Below are positions 17,000 through 25,911 of a DNA stretch of 64,000 nt, piece by piece; position 1 is the first letter of the stretch, and the number at the start of each line of letters is the position of its first letter. The translations under genes and the position numbers were made by a program. Under the pieces are notes generated by a model, which searched no databases, was not told the DNA's origin, and worked only from the letters and a program-made list of their open reading frames with translations. The stretch lies in assembly GCF_023554555.1 (NCBI RefSeq), contig NZ_JAMJWC010000001.1:1674001-1738000 (forward strand), in the 5' to 3' direction. The DNA comes from Sphingobacterium sp. lm-10. GTDB taxonomy: Bacteria > Bacteroidota > Bacteroidia > Sphingobacteriales > Sphingobacteriaceae.

Positions 17000-18223
17000 T
17001 TAATGTTCTACATAATCTAAGTCCTTACTAAAGCTTTCTTTTAACTGACTCAAAGCTACCAGCGATATGATGATACAAATTGCGCCAACCAACATGGCTC
17101 CTTCTAAAATACCCAGTTTGTCTTTGAAAAACTGAAAACTTAACGTAATAGCAATTAAAGATCCGCGTATAAAGTTTGGAACGGTGGTGGTCACAGTAGC
17201 TCTTAAATTAGTACCAAACTGCTCCGCCGCAATAGTCACAAATGTTGCCCAATAACCAGAGGCAAATCCCAACAGCAAACTTAATAGAATAAAACCTTCT
17301 GGAGTTACACCAAAAGAATTAAGGTAAATCCCTACAGAAATCGCTGTTAGCACTAGAAAAATGAACATCACTTGTTTTCTGGACTTTAGTAATTGACATA
17401 AAAGACCAGCCACCACATCTCCTACCGAAATTCCAATATAACAATACATAATTCCTTTACCAGCATCTAACACACCAGTGGCATTTAAAGCCTTTCCAAA
17501 CTCTGGCGAGAAGGTGATTAATACACCAACAACATACCATAGAGGCAAGCCAATTAAAATACAACACAAATATTTCTTAAATCTCGCCCAATTGTTGAAC
17601 AACATGAAGAAGTTGCCACGTTGCACTGATTTATCGGCAGCCTCCTTAAACATGCCCGATTCTACCAGGCCAATACGTAATGTTAGCAATAGAAGGCCCA
17701 TACCTCCTCCGATAAAATAGCTGGTCTGCCACGTGTAGCGTGAGCTGATTAAAGCTGCCATTACCGCCCCCATCAAACCAACAGCAGCGACAATCATGGT
17801 TCCGTAACCTCTATTTTTCTTACTCATCGTTTCGGCAACCAACGTAATGCCTGCGCCTAGCTCTCCCGCCAGACCCACACCGGCGATAAAACGGATAATG
17901 GTGTATTGATCAACAGTCGTAGCGAAGCCGTTGGCAATATTGGCTAAGGAATAAGTGATAATCGAGCCGAATAAAACGCTTAACCTGCCTTTTTTATCTC
18001 CCAGTACGCCCCACAAAACACCGCCTACTAACATCCCAAACATTTGACTATTAATGATCGTGGCTCCTACATGGAGCATATCTTCTTCCGGTACTGCCAA
18101 ATCTGTCAGACTTTTCACACGTACTACAGAAAATAAAATTAAGTCGTAGATATCTACAAAATACCCGAGTGAGGCCACTAAAACTATTAGAATGGTATTC
18201 TTCTTTTTGACTTGCTCGTTCAT
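17000..18223 (-). CDS. MFS transporter (metabolite:H+ symporter-like)
   Basis: A 407-residue, 12-helix major facilitator protein. Typical motifs are GDKKGRLSVLFGS between helices 2 and 3 and a helix-5 region GLAGELGAGITLVAETM; the first helix contains GYFVDIYDLILFSVVR. The organisation resembles the sugar/metabolite:H+ symporter branch. The substrate cannot be inferred from neighbours: it stands alone, followed upstream by an FAD oxidoreductase gene in the same direction at a distance of 134 bases. Confidence 0.88.
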   Translation of the reverse strand: MNEQVKKKNTILIVLVASLGYFVDIYDLILFSVVRVKSLTDLAVPEEDMLHVGATIINSQMFGMLVGGVLWGVLGDKKGRLSVLFGSIITYSLANIANGFATTVDQYTIIRFIAGVGLAGELGAGITLVAETMSKKNRGYGTMIVAAVGLMGAVMAALISSRYTWQTSYFIGGGMGLLLLTLRIGLVESGMFKEAADKSVQRGNFFMLFNNWARFKKYLCCILIGLPLWYVVGVLITFSPEFGKALNATGVLDAGKGIMYCYIGISVGDVVAGLLCQLLKSRKQVMFIFLVLTAISVGIYLNSFGVTPEGFILLSLLLGFASGYWATFVTIAAEQFGTNLRATVTTTVPNFIRGSLIAITLSFQFFKDKLGILEGAMLVGAICIIISLVALSQLKESFSKDLDYVEH

Positions 18224-18357
18224 CTATAATTGGTTTTATAAAATGAAACTACAAAAAATTAATTTTAAAAAAATTAAAAAAAAGGCTATTTCCCTGAAAA
18301 ATTTATGATTGGATATGGAATATTCAAGGTCGTCACTTTGCAAACTGCCGAAACTAT

Positions 18358-19797
18358 TTATAATCCTACCGCATCAACTATTCCCCAATGATCTTTCAAG
18401 GCAGTCTTTGCAGCGTGATAACCAGACATGCCATGTACCCCACCACCTGGCGGAGTGGATGACGAACAGATATACACCTGTTTTAATGAAGTACGGTAAG
18501 GTGTAAGTGATCTTACTGGTCTGGTATACAATTGAAATATGTCCATAATTCCACCGTTGATATCACCGCCGATATAGTTGGGATTATACGCTTCTAATTG
18601 TGCGGGACTATAGGTATGTCGCGCTAAAATGGTATCTCTAAAACCTGGCGCAAACCTTTCTATCTGCTTCTCTATTTCTTGGGTATAATCTTCTGGCGAA
18701 CCATTAGGTACATGACAGTATGCCCAGCCGGTATGCTTACCCGCAGGAGCTCTCTGGTCGTCAAACGCACTTTGTTGTGTAAACAGAACGAATGGCTTTT
18801 TTACTTTTTTACCGAGATGACTGGCACGTTCATTTTCAGCGATCTCTGCATATGTATTGCCTAAGTGGACCGTAGCAGCCTCCTGACAACGCAGATCCCG
18901 AAATGGCGTTTTCTCTGAAAGTGCCCAATCAATTTTAAAAACGCCCATTCCCTGCCGAAACTGTTGCAATTGTCGGGTATAGCTTTTGGAAAAGGTGCAA
19001 CCTTTGAGCTGAAGCAGTTGTTTTGGTGTCATGTCCAAAATCAATACTTTGTGTGATGGTAGGGTTGCTATATCATCTATCCAATTACCGGTCTGCAGCT
19101 CACCGCCTAGCGATTGATAATAACTAAGCAATGCATTCGCAATAGCTTGCGAACCTCCTATTGGTACTGGCCAGCCGTATTTATTACCTACAGCCGAAAG
19201 CACCAACGCAATGGCTGATGTAGTCCAGTTGCTCAATGGCTGAATGCCATGAGCCGCCATTCCTGCCCAGAGCGCAGCGCCCTGTTGGGTTTGAAAGCGG
19301 CGCGCTATCCAACTGGCGGGTTGCAGCGCATGCAAGCCAAAAGCTGCCAAATTCAGTGGTTTGTCTGGAAACCGCAGCGGACCCATAATATCCTTAGACA
19401 AGGATTCCCAATTTGTCATCAACGGCTCGATCAACCTTTTATATCGCTGCCCATCAACACCCAATCCATCTACCGTATCCGACAGATTATTATGCAAAAA
19501 TGCCGTAGCGCCATTATCTAACGGGTGGGCGGCCGCATACCTCGGTAGCACAAATTCTAAACCGTGCGCTGCCAATGGCAACGAATTGAAGAAAGGCGAA
19601 GCCATTGCCATAGGGTGTATCGCTGAGCATACATCGTGCTTGAATCCCGGAAGCGTGAGTTCCTTTGTTCGCATGCCACCGCCAATCTGTTCATCACCTT
19701 CAATTAAAAGCGTGGAAAGACCTTGCTGTTGCAAAGTGATGGCGGCAGCAAGTCCATTAGGGCCAGAACCTACAATGATGGCGTCATATCTGCTCAT
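18358..19797 (-). CDS. Phytoene-desaturase-like FAD/NAD(P)-dependent oxidoreductase
   Basis: A 479-residue flavoprotein. The N-terminal dinucleotide-binding motif GSGPNGLAAAITLQQQG (residues 10-26) is followed by LLIEGDEQIGGGMRTKELTLPGF, the second FAD contact of the carotenoid desaturase/PYROXD2 group. The C-terminus contains TPPGGGVHGMSGYHAA, the other FAD-binding loop of this family. There are no carotenoid genes nearby (crtB, crtE, crtZ are absent), so a PYROXD2-like enzyme of unknown substrate is more likely than a phytoene desaturase. Confidence 0.87.
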   Translation of the reverse strand: MSRYDAIIVGSGPNGLAAAITLQQQGLSTLLIEGDEQIGGGMRTKELTLPGFKHDVCSAIHPMAMASPFFNSLPLAAHGLEFVLPRYAAAHPLDNGATAFLHNNLSDTVDGLGVDGQRYKRLIEPLMTNWESLSKDIMGPLRFPDKPLNLAAFGLHALQPASWIARRFQTQQGAALWAGMAAHGIQPLSNWTTSAIALVLSAVGNKYGWPVPIGGSQAIANALLSYYQSLGGELQTGNWIDDIATLPSHKVLILDMTPKQLLQLKGCTFSKSYTRQLQQFRQGMGVFKIDWALSEKTPFRDLRCQEAATVHLGNTYAEIAENERASHLGKKVKKPFVLFTQQSAFDDQRAPAGKHTGWAYCHVPNGSPEDYTQEIEKQIERFAPGFRDTILARHTYSPAQLEAYNPNYIGGDINGGIMDIFQLYTRPVRSLTPYRTSLKQVYICSSSTPPGGGVHGMSGYHAAKTALKDHWGIVDAVGL

Positions 19798-19849
19798 GGA
19801 TACATTGGGCTATTTAGATAAGGTACGAATATAGAATAGCTATCGCAAA

Positions 19850-20008
19850 TTAATCGCATCCAGTATTTGGTTGTACGTCGTTTTCCACCGCCGTAGAATC
19901 GGTTGCATCCACGACAGCATCGTTTTTTTTATCGCTACCTGATCCGCAGGAGGTTGTAAAAATTAGGAATATAACTAATACTGAGGTAGTTTTCAAGATT
20001 TTCTTCAT
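19850..20008 (-). CDS. Small lipoprotein, 52 residues
   Basis: ATG at 20006-20008, TAA at 19850-19852. The N-terminus is a clear lipoprotein signal (KTTSVLVIFLIFTTSCGSGS, Cys 21), followed by a short Asp/Lys-rich mature part ending NTGCD. It lies 14 bases after the stop of the thioredoxin-like gene on the same strand and so probably ends that operon. No family recognised; a small anchored accessory protein is the simplest reading. Confidence 0.65.
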   Translation of the reverse strand: MKKILKTTSVLVIFLIFTTSCGSGSDKKNDAVVDATDSTAVENDVQPNTGCD

Positions 20009-20022
20009 GATACATGATCTAA

Positions 20023-20670
20023 TTAAGTGGTAAAGTATTTTCGGTAACGTGCTTTAAGTTCTTCTCGTTGCGTACTATCTAATTTGACAGCAGGATCGGT
20101 CTGCGACACCACGGTAGATACGACGATGTGCACCCCTTTGCCTTTTTCAATAAAAAGAACTGTAGGCGATGATATCCGTTTAATGGAATCGACACCAAGT
20201 ATGGTATACGGATTCCACACAGCATCAAACTTTTCTAAAATCGCATAATAGCCTGGGCTCCCTTCTTTGGTTGTGGAAACGCTGCCCTCAATGAGTTCTT
20301 TGGTATCCCTGATGTCGTGAATATCTAGGTAGTAGATTGCGGCATGTTCTTCCTGTGCAAATTCGAACAACGGTTCTACCGCATTACGAAACCAAGGGCA
20401 ACGAGGCCAGCCAAACAATACAATGCCATTCTCCAAGTTTAACACTTCATCCTCAGTGGCGTACACGACAGGAAGGCTATCGGGTAGCACTACCTGTACT
20501 CGGCTACTATCATTCAGGCTTTCTAATTCCTGTTTAAAGTTTGCCGCATCTTTCGGATGGATTACTACATCTGTATTTTTTACCGCATTTTTTACCGCAG
20601 CGGGATCATGACAACTGGCAAAAAAAACTGTCAGCCCTGCGCATATAGTCCAAATTATATTTCTTCCCAT
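20023..20670 (-). CDS. Thioredoxin-fold-like lipoprotein
   Basis: A 215-residue protein starting at the ATG at 20668-20670, which gives a lipoprotein signal (GLTVFFASC) and avoids overlap with the upstream gene. The central part resembles a thioredoxin fold of the bacteriocin-transport-accessory type: IVLFGWPRCPWFRNAVEPLFEFAQ, then YYLDIHDIRDTKEL and the PTVLFIEKGKGV strand with its cis-Pro. Only one Cys is at the active-site position (RCPWFR), so it cannot use a classical CxxC dithiol. It follows the MBL-rhodanese gene by 10 bases, suggesting a joint role in thiol or persulfide chemistry. Confidence 0.72.
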   Translation of the reverse strand: MGRNIIWTICAGLTVFFASCHDPAAVKNAVKNTDVVIHPKDAANFKQELESLNDSSRVQVVLPDSLPVVYATEDEVLNLENGIVLFGWPRCPWFRNAVEPLFEFAQEEHAAIYYLDIHDIRDTKELIEGSVSTTKEGSPGYYAILEKFDAVWNPYTILGVDSIKRISSPTVLFIEKGKGVHIVVSTVVSQTDPAVKLDSTQREELKARYRKYFTT

Positions 20671-20680
20671 AAAATCTGTG

Positions 20681-22132
20681 TTATGTGTGATCATCTCCAT
20701 ACTGCTTAATATTTTCGCCGATATCCAGCACCTGCGCTTCTGGTTTGTGTTTTTTAATAAGGCTAGTGGCTACTGCCGAGCGGTAGCCCGAAGCACAGTG
20801 AACAGCAATTGGCTTATCGGTATTTATGCTATCGAGCTGCTCTTTGAGCCGTGATAATGGAATTACTTTAGTTTCTGCAAATACCGGCTTAGCTTTAGCC
20901 TCCTCCTCAGATCGCACATCTAAAATCAAGTATTGCGTTGGGTTTGCTTTGAAATCTGTCGTATCGAAAGTCGCAGATTTCTGATCGAATTGCTGCTCAT
21001 CGTAGATCAGCACGCCTTTTACTAGCGCTTCGTATCCAATCTTCCCTATTTTTTCCAGACGCGGCTGGATGCTGGCTTGGTCTTCTACTATTAAATAAAA
21101 GGGTTCATCGGGTGCCACTAAAGTACCGAGCCAGGTTTCTGATTTACGTCGATCCGGGATATTTATAGCACCAGGAAGATGTCCAGCGCGAAATTGTTCT
21201 GCCGAGCGCGTATCGACAATCAAAGATTGCGGCTCTCCTCGAGGAATGGCGGAGAGCCTAGCCAATGTGCTCAAGGCAGGTAATAGCGGCTGAGCCCCGT
21301 CTCTATTAACCTCCACGGCGAAAGGAAAGTACACCGGCACATCTGGCTGGTCAAGCAGTAAGCGCGTTACAAATGCGTCTTCAGTCGTAGACTGAAAAGC
21401 AAAATTATTTTTTCTTTCATGTCCGATGGTGCTCACCTTTGCCTCACTCAGCCCATTGCCACATAAAGAGCCTGCTCCATGTGCTGGATATACCAGCACA
21501 TCATCCGCTAACGGACTGTACTTATTGTGTATGGTCTCATACATTTGCTTGGCCAGATATTCCCTTTGCGAAGCGGCTTCGCCAGAATATTCCCGCAAAT
21601 CCGGGCGGCCTACACCACCTAATAAGAGCGCATCTCCTGTAAATACCGCCACATCATTTCCATCCACTTCCAAAACTACGGACAAGCTATCGCTTGAATG
21701 CCCCGGTGTATTTATCGCACGAAGCGAAACTTTATCACTGATAGATAGTAGGTCCGATTCGTCAAAGGGTTGATGCGGATAAGTCGCCTTTGCCAGCTTA
21801 CTTATCAAAACGGGTACATTTCGCTCTTGATGGATTTGTAAATGAGCACTAACAAAATCAGCATGCGTGTGCGTCTCAATCACCGCGATAATCTCCGCTC
21901 CGCGTGCTGCGGCATAATCATAATAGGGTTGCGGATCTCTAGAAGGATCAATTAAAACCAGTTTCTTACCCGCTTCTATCGCGTAAGAAAAATGCGATAA
22001 GCCTTCGTCTTCGAATTGTTTGATTTCGTAATCTACCGGCTTAGCCTCAGTACTAGTACAAGATAATATCTTGTTAGTACCTGCTATAGCGAATGCAAAT
22101 AAGGATTGACGGATAAATAGTCTTCTTCTCAT
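20681..22132 (-). CDS. Exported metallo-beta-lactamase-fold / double-rhodanese fusion (persulfide-dioxygenase-like)
   Basis: A 483-residue protein. The N-terminus MRRRLFIRQSLF...ILSC looks like a Tat signal with a possible lipid-attachment Cys. An ETHE1-like MBL domain (about 35-255) has THTHADFVSAH, GHSSDSLSVVLE, FTGDALLLGGVGRPDL and YPAHGAGSLCG. Two rhodanese domains follow: the first (SLIVDTRSAEQFRAGHLPGAINIP) lacks the catalytic Cys, and the second has it in AVHCASGYRSAVA. The domain order matches persulfide dioxygenase/rhodanese proteins of sulfide detoxification, but export to the periplasm is unusual. It is followed closely by the thioredoxin-like gene and preceded by two DoxX-like genes. 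Confidence 0.85.
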   Translation of the reverse strand: MRRRLFIRQSLFAFAIAGTNKILSCTSTEAKPVDYEIKQFEDEGLSHFSYAIEAGKKLVLIDPSRDPQPYYDYAAARGAEIIAVIETHTHADFVSAHLQIHQERNVPVLISKLAKATYPHQPFDESDLLSISDKVSLRAINTPGHSSDSLSVVLEVDGNDVAVFTGDALLLGGVGRPDLREYSGEAASQREYLAKQMYETIHNKYSPLADDVLVYPAHGAGSLCGNGLSEAKVSTIGHERKNNFAFQSTTEDAFVTRLLLDQPDVPVYFPFAVEVNRDGAQPLLPALSTLARLSAIPRGEPQSLIVDTRSAEQFRAGHLPGAINIPDRRKSETWLGTLVAPDEPFYLIVEDQASIQPRLEKIGKIGYEALVKGVLIYDEQQFDQKSATFDTTDFKANPTQYLILDVRSEEEAKAKPVFAETKVIPLSRLKEQLDSINTDKPIAVHCASGYRSAVATSLIKKHKPEAQVLDIGENIKQYGDDHT

Positions 22133-22152
22133 GTCGTGTGCTATTTAGGTGA

Positions 22153-23622
22153 TTAATAAGTAAAAAGATTGTTTTCCATGTACCATTCCTTACCGGTGAG
22201 ATAGTTTTCCTCTATTCTATCTAGTGTAATATGGATAGAATCTTGTTGTGCATCTAACCCACTGAGTATGATACGCCCTGTACTCGGCCTTTCATATTTC
22301 CAGCGAAAAATTCCCAATCCATCTCCCACGGCTGTATCGTACAATGCTTTTAAACCCACATCCCTCTTTTTGTCCAGCAGCTTTCGCTCATCACGGGTAA
22401 ACTTCCTGTTTTTATCAATTAGGTACAGCGTGTTATCAACCGAATCTATTTCATAATATAGATAGGTCTTTCCTCCTGCTCTGCCTGTGAATTCGTAAGT
22501 TTTTAGCACATCATTTAATGCGGGCGTGCCATTCCCCAAGTCAATGTCATGCGGTTTATTGACTTTGTACACCAACGTGGAGTAGCGTTCAAAGAATGCT
22601 TCGTGCCAGCGGATGGAATCGTTCGGATTATACGGCAATAGCTGTCCATTAAGTTCAAAAGATGTTATTTGATAATGTCCTGCGGATTGCGGCAGCCCTG
22701 GTAATACTGGTTCCTTCAGCCGACCTTCGTTGTAAAAACGATCGTACCTGAAATAACCGTAAACAAAGATGAATAGAATTATGATGAGCGATTTGACCAC
22801 CACCCGTCCGATGCGTATCCAGCGATGCTGTAAATTTGGTGTATAATAATGAGGATTTACCGCTTCTCGGATAATGAATAACCGCCAGATATCGGGAATA
22901 TACTGTATTAGTAAGAATAAAGACAACAACACAAAATATGAGCTGTACACATGAACCGCACCATCGTATGCGATATTGGCGTGGCCAATATTAAATAGTA
23001 CGCCTGCGGTGATGATAGCGCCGAGAGCGGTGGTACTTCGAAAAAGAAGTAAAGTACCCGCAGCTATCTCTAGAAAGCCCAGAAAAATCTCGTATTTGTA
23101 GGAAATGCCTACAATCTGCCAGTACAGTTTGAATGGCGCATATTCTCCGAAATCTGTATTCAGATTGGCTAGAGATGGGAAAGGCATCTGCATCGGGAAT
23201 AATTTGATAAAACCGAAGGCAATAAGACCAAACGCAATACGATAACGCACAATTACGCGAAGCCAATAATAAAGGACCTCATAGTTATGCTGTTGCCTGT
23301 TTCGTGCCAATATAGTCCATATCGCGCTTACTAAAGCTGCGATGAGCGCGCTAAGCCACCAAGAAACATAGGAAGCAAATCCCCACGTGCCACTTTCCGA
23401 TTCAATGCCGATCCAACCTGATCGGGAACCGCCCGCAATACTAGCCAGAAAATCGTACAGCGAATCTGGAGCAATAATTTTCTCATACCATTTTCCATCC
23501 AGTGGGACCACCATTAAAATAAAGAAGATAAAAGCGAACCTAAATACTACCTTCTCCCAGTACCTCCACGAAGTACTCTTTGCGGCCTCATTATAGGTTG
23601 TTATTGTAAATACAGTTGCCAT
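22153..23622 (-). CDS. DoxX-like multi-pass membrane protein (copy 2 of tandem pair)
   Basis: A 489-residue membrane protein with about seven helices and a C-terminal extracytoplasmic domain of about 200 residues. The DoxX-like core shows YYWLRVIVRYRIAFGLIAFG followed by KLFPMQMPFPSLANLNTDFG. The same order occurs in the next gene upstream, so the two are tandem paralogues. Their hydrophobic cores share RYR..A...I.K..P.Q.P.P.L..L.T..G, while the C-terminal domains have diverged. DoxX-type proteins in other systems take part in quinone-linked sulfur or redox reactions; here that is inference from the adjacent MBL-rhodanese gene. Confidence 0.75.
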   Translation of the reverse strand: MATVFTITTYNEAAKSTSWRYWEKVVFRFAFIFFILMVVPLDGKWYEKIIAPDSLYDFLASIAGGSRSGWIGIESESGTWGFASYVSWWLSALIAALVSAIWTILARNRQQHNYEVLYYWLRVIVRYRIAFGLIAFGFIKLFPMQMPFPSLANLNTDFGEYAPFKLYWQIVGISYKYEIFLGFLEIAAGTLLLFRSTTALGAIITAGVLFNIGHANIAYDGAVHVYSSYFVLLSLFLLIQYIPDIWRLFIIREAVNPHYYTPNLQHRWIRIGRVVVKSLIIILFIFVYGYFRYDRFYNEGRLKEPVLPGLPQSAGHYQITSFELNGQLLPYNPNDSIRWHEAFFERYSTLVYKVNKPHDIDLGNGTPALNDVLKTYEFTGRAGGKTYLYYEIDSVDNTLYLIDKNRKFTRDERKLLDKKRDVGLKALYDTAVGDGLGIFRWKYERPSTGRIILSGLDAQQDSIHITLDRIEENYLTGKEWYMENNLFTY

Positions 23623-23642
23623 TTTGTCAAGGAATTAATAGC

Positions 23643-24986
23643 TTAATAGATGCGGATTGGCTTTCTTCTACCTTCGTGCAGCAAGTAGTTCTTCGCCTGT
23701 CTTTCGAGTCTTACCTGCAAGGTATTGCCCGCCTCATCTCTGCCACGGAGCACAAGCGTGACAGGATCTACCTCATCCAATAGAAAATTAAAATGTTTGT
23801 CAGCATCATTTTGTCCGTTAAGGTTGAGCTGTGCTGGCTTATTCTTCTCCACCTTCCGATACGTGTAGCGATAAAAACGACGACCACCATTCCCTAAGTA
23901 CTCATAGTTTCGCGCGTTTTGAGTGGAGATGCGCGGCTTCAAGCTATCTGCCTTTACCGTAAAATTGTCTCGTATACTGATGGAATTCCAAGCTTCGAAC
24001 ACCACGTCTTTCCACCGATACTCATCCGTTAAAGAATACGCCAACGTATCGCCATTCCACACAAAATCTTTCACATCGTACAGACCCTTCCACTTGGCAA
24101 CACCTTTTTCCTCTGGAAACGGATAGTTGGTATGCTTCCACACGACATATGCTTGTACACTAAATCCGGCAATCAGCAGCAAAAAAACAATCTGTAAGTA
24201 TGGTCGTGCTCTCCACACGATAGGACTGAATCGCGGAACAAAGACATCTGGCAATACAGCACCATGATTTACCAACAACCCGTAGAACCTCGGCAAATCG
24301 TATAAAAAAATCACACTTGCGATCAACAACAGGAAGGAACTGTACACCTGCTCGCCAATATCGTACACGTAGTTTACGATCACCACATTAAGCAATATCG
24401 CTACCAATACACCAGCACCGATCACGGCAGTACGGCGATGCAGCAATAGCAAACCAGCAATGACCTCCAATGCACCAATAAGCGGCAGATATCCAGCAGT
24501 AGCTATGCCATTAGTAAGATAATACAGCTTCCACCGCAAAAAATCCCCATATTCTGTGTGCAAATCGCTGAGTGTCGGTTCAGGAATCTGGATAGGCAAA
24601 ACCTTGACAATTCCCGTAAAAGTGATCGCCAATGCCAAGCGATAGCGCAGCAAAACCCGCAGCCAATAATAGAGCGTATGCTCTTCTACTTGGTATCGTT
24701 TGCGAAAATATTTACCGAAAGCAATCACCAGCACCAAAGCGACGCCAAGCGCGATCAGCCAATTATAATAACCTCGAACATCTGAACCTACATACGCCCC
24801 TTCAATAACAAAAGAAGTACGATAAGTTGCCCATTGAAACGCATTTTCAAAAGAAAATAGAGAACCATTCGCAAGAGATAGAAAGAGATATTGATCATAC
24901 GGTATAGACAGAATCAGGAAGAATAGCAGTCCAAATTCCAGCAGGAAGCGATTTTTCGATTTTGATATCGTGCTCACAAGGTTCAT
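23643..24986 (-). CDS. DoxX-like multi-pass membrane protein (copy 1 of tandem pair)
   Basis: A 447-residue paralogue of the following gene, with the same helix pattern: an N-terminal helix (residues 13-34), then LYYWLRVLLRYRLALAITFTG, KVLPIQIPEPTLSDLHTEYG, an extended helical core, and an extracytoplasmic C-terminal domain (about 285-447) rich in aromatic and charged residues. It ends 20 bases before its paralogue, and the whole group runs on to the small lipoprotein at 19850, which suggests one operon. A short, probably frameshifted peptide gene lies 36 bases upstream. Confidence 0.75.
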   Translation of the reverse strand: MNLVSTISKSKNRFLLEFGLLFFLILSIPYDQYLFLSLANGSLFSFENAFQWATYRTSFVIEGAYVGSDVRGYYNWLIALGVALVLVIAFGKYFRKRYQVEEHTLYYWLRVLLRYRLALAITFTGIVKVLPIQIPEPTLSDLHTEYGDFLRWKLYYLTNGIATAGYLPLIGALEVIAGLLLLHRRTAVIGAGVLVAILLNVVIVNYVYDIGEQVYSSFLLLIASVIFLYDLPRFYGLLVNHGAVLPDVFVPRFSPIVWRARPYLQIVFLLLIAGFSVQAYVVWKHTNYPFPEEKGVAKWKGLYDVKDFVWNGDTLAYSLTDEYRWKDVVFEAWNSISIRDNFTVKADSLKPRISTQNARNYEYLGNGGRRFYRYTYRKVEKNKPAQLNLNGQNDADKHFNFLLDEVDPVTLVLRGRDEAGNTLQVRLERQAKNYLLHEGRRKPIRIY

Positions 24987-25022
24987 GTTAAGTGAAAAAT
25001 TAATCCCATACTGGGTTTTATT

Positions 25023-25166
25023 TTAAATTCGGATCGATAGGTTCTTGAAAAAACGGTCTACAGTGAAGGCTTGGTTCAGCGATCTAGATTCCTGAGAACG
25101 TGTGGTATGTACGATGGGATGTGACAACAGAAGTGCCAGGGAGTATGTAGATACTCTGTTTTTCAT
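25023..25166 (-). pseudogene. Short peptide gene upstream of DoxX pair, possibly frameshifted
   Basis: ATG at 25164-25166; read straight, it gives 47 residues (MKNRVSTYSLALLLSHPIVH..., ending FFKNLSIRI). Adding one T to the T6 run (25048-25053 on the minus strand) changes the end to FFQEPIDPNLK followed by a stop, which reads more like a natural C-terminus. Same strand as, and 36 bases upstream of, the DoxX-like genes. No family recognised. It may be a leader peptide, a broken gene or chance. Confidence 0.3.
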
Positions 25167-25867
25167 TTGGGTAAGTTTAAAAGTGAAATACTACAAGTGC
25201 CAACGCCAATTAATACTTGTGATAATGGGTGCCTAAACGAAGTGATCGCCCCGCAAAAATTTATTACCTACACATTCGTGAAGGACATACTATGAAAGAT
25301 ATAGAAGAGATAAGCTTGTTAGTTAACGAAGGGTAAACGCGATAAAAACTAATTTGGTAATACATGTTTTCATTAATTAAATGGTTATTAAAACTTTTTA
25401 GCCATGATATTTTCAAAACTAAACATTAAAATCTATAATATCTATAATTTTAGTAGATTTTAATTATCAGCAAATAATGTTCTTAGGCTATAGTAAATAG
25501 AAGATCCATTTAAAAAAACCGTAAATAAGGTCTCAAACCAGATTCATCTCTATAAAAGTACTTTCCAACTAAGATATTGTTAGAAGAAATGATTTGGGTA
25601 TAATTTGTCATAATTTCAACATAAATCATCAGCTAATAAGGCTCGCATATTCTCAAAAAAATTGTGAAGTAGTTTGTCAAATACGAATCGTAAAGTAAAT
25701 AGTACCTATTTAAGCGTAAGTCTTATATAATTCTGTGTCCAAACATTCTTCTCACTTGTTTTTGGTACAGTTATTGACGAAGTGATTATTCATTAAACCT
25801 TTTCTAATTACCTCATTCTGAATAGGTATAATCCGGCCGTGATAACAATTTTTCCGGTTATTTTTCT
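25167..25867. other. AT-rich intergenic stretch without recognised genes
   Basis: About 700 bases between the DoxX operon start and the rpoD promoter. No convincing open frame, tRNA or strong hairpin seen. It must hold the minus-strand promoter of the DoxX operon; a small RNA cannot be excluded. Confidence 0.5.
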
Positions 25868-25875
25868 TATTTTTG
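25868..25875 (+). promoter_or_regulatory. -7 element TATTTTTG of rpoD
   Basis: Exact TAnnTTTG match 36 bases upstream of the rpoD ATG; no clear -33 TTTG at the expected distance. Confidence 0.5.
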
Positions 25876-25911
25876 CAAACATTTCATTAAGGAAGGCATT
25901 TAATACAGTAG

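Noticed and set aside
19361..19834. Plus-strand ORF of 157 codons inside the FAD oxidoreductase gene
   Set aside because: Antisense to a clear FAD-binding N-terminus; no start signal or family.
20681..22132. Loss of the last His of the HxHxDH motif in the MBL domain (HADF)
   Set aside because: As far as I recall, THxHADFVS is the normal form in this subfamily of MBL-rhodanese proteins, so it is not evidence of inactivation.
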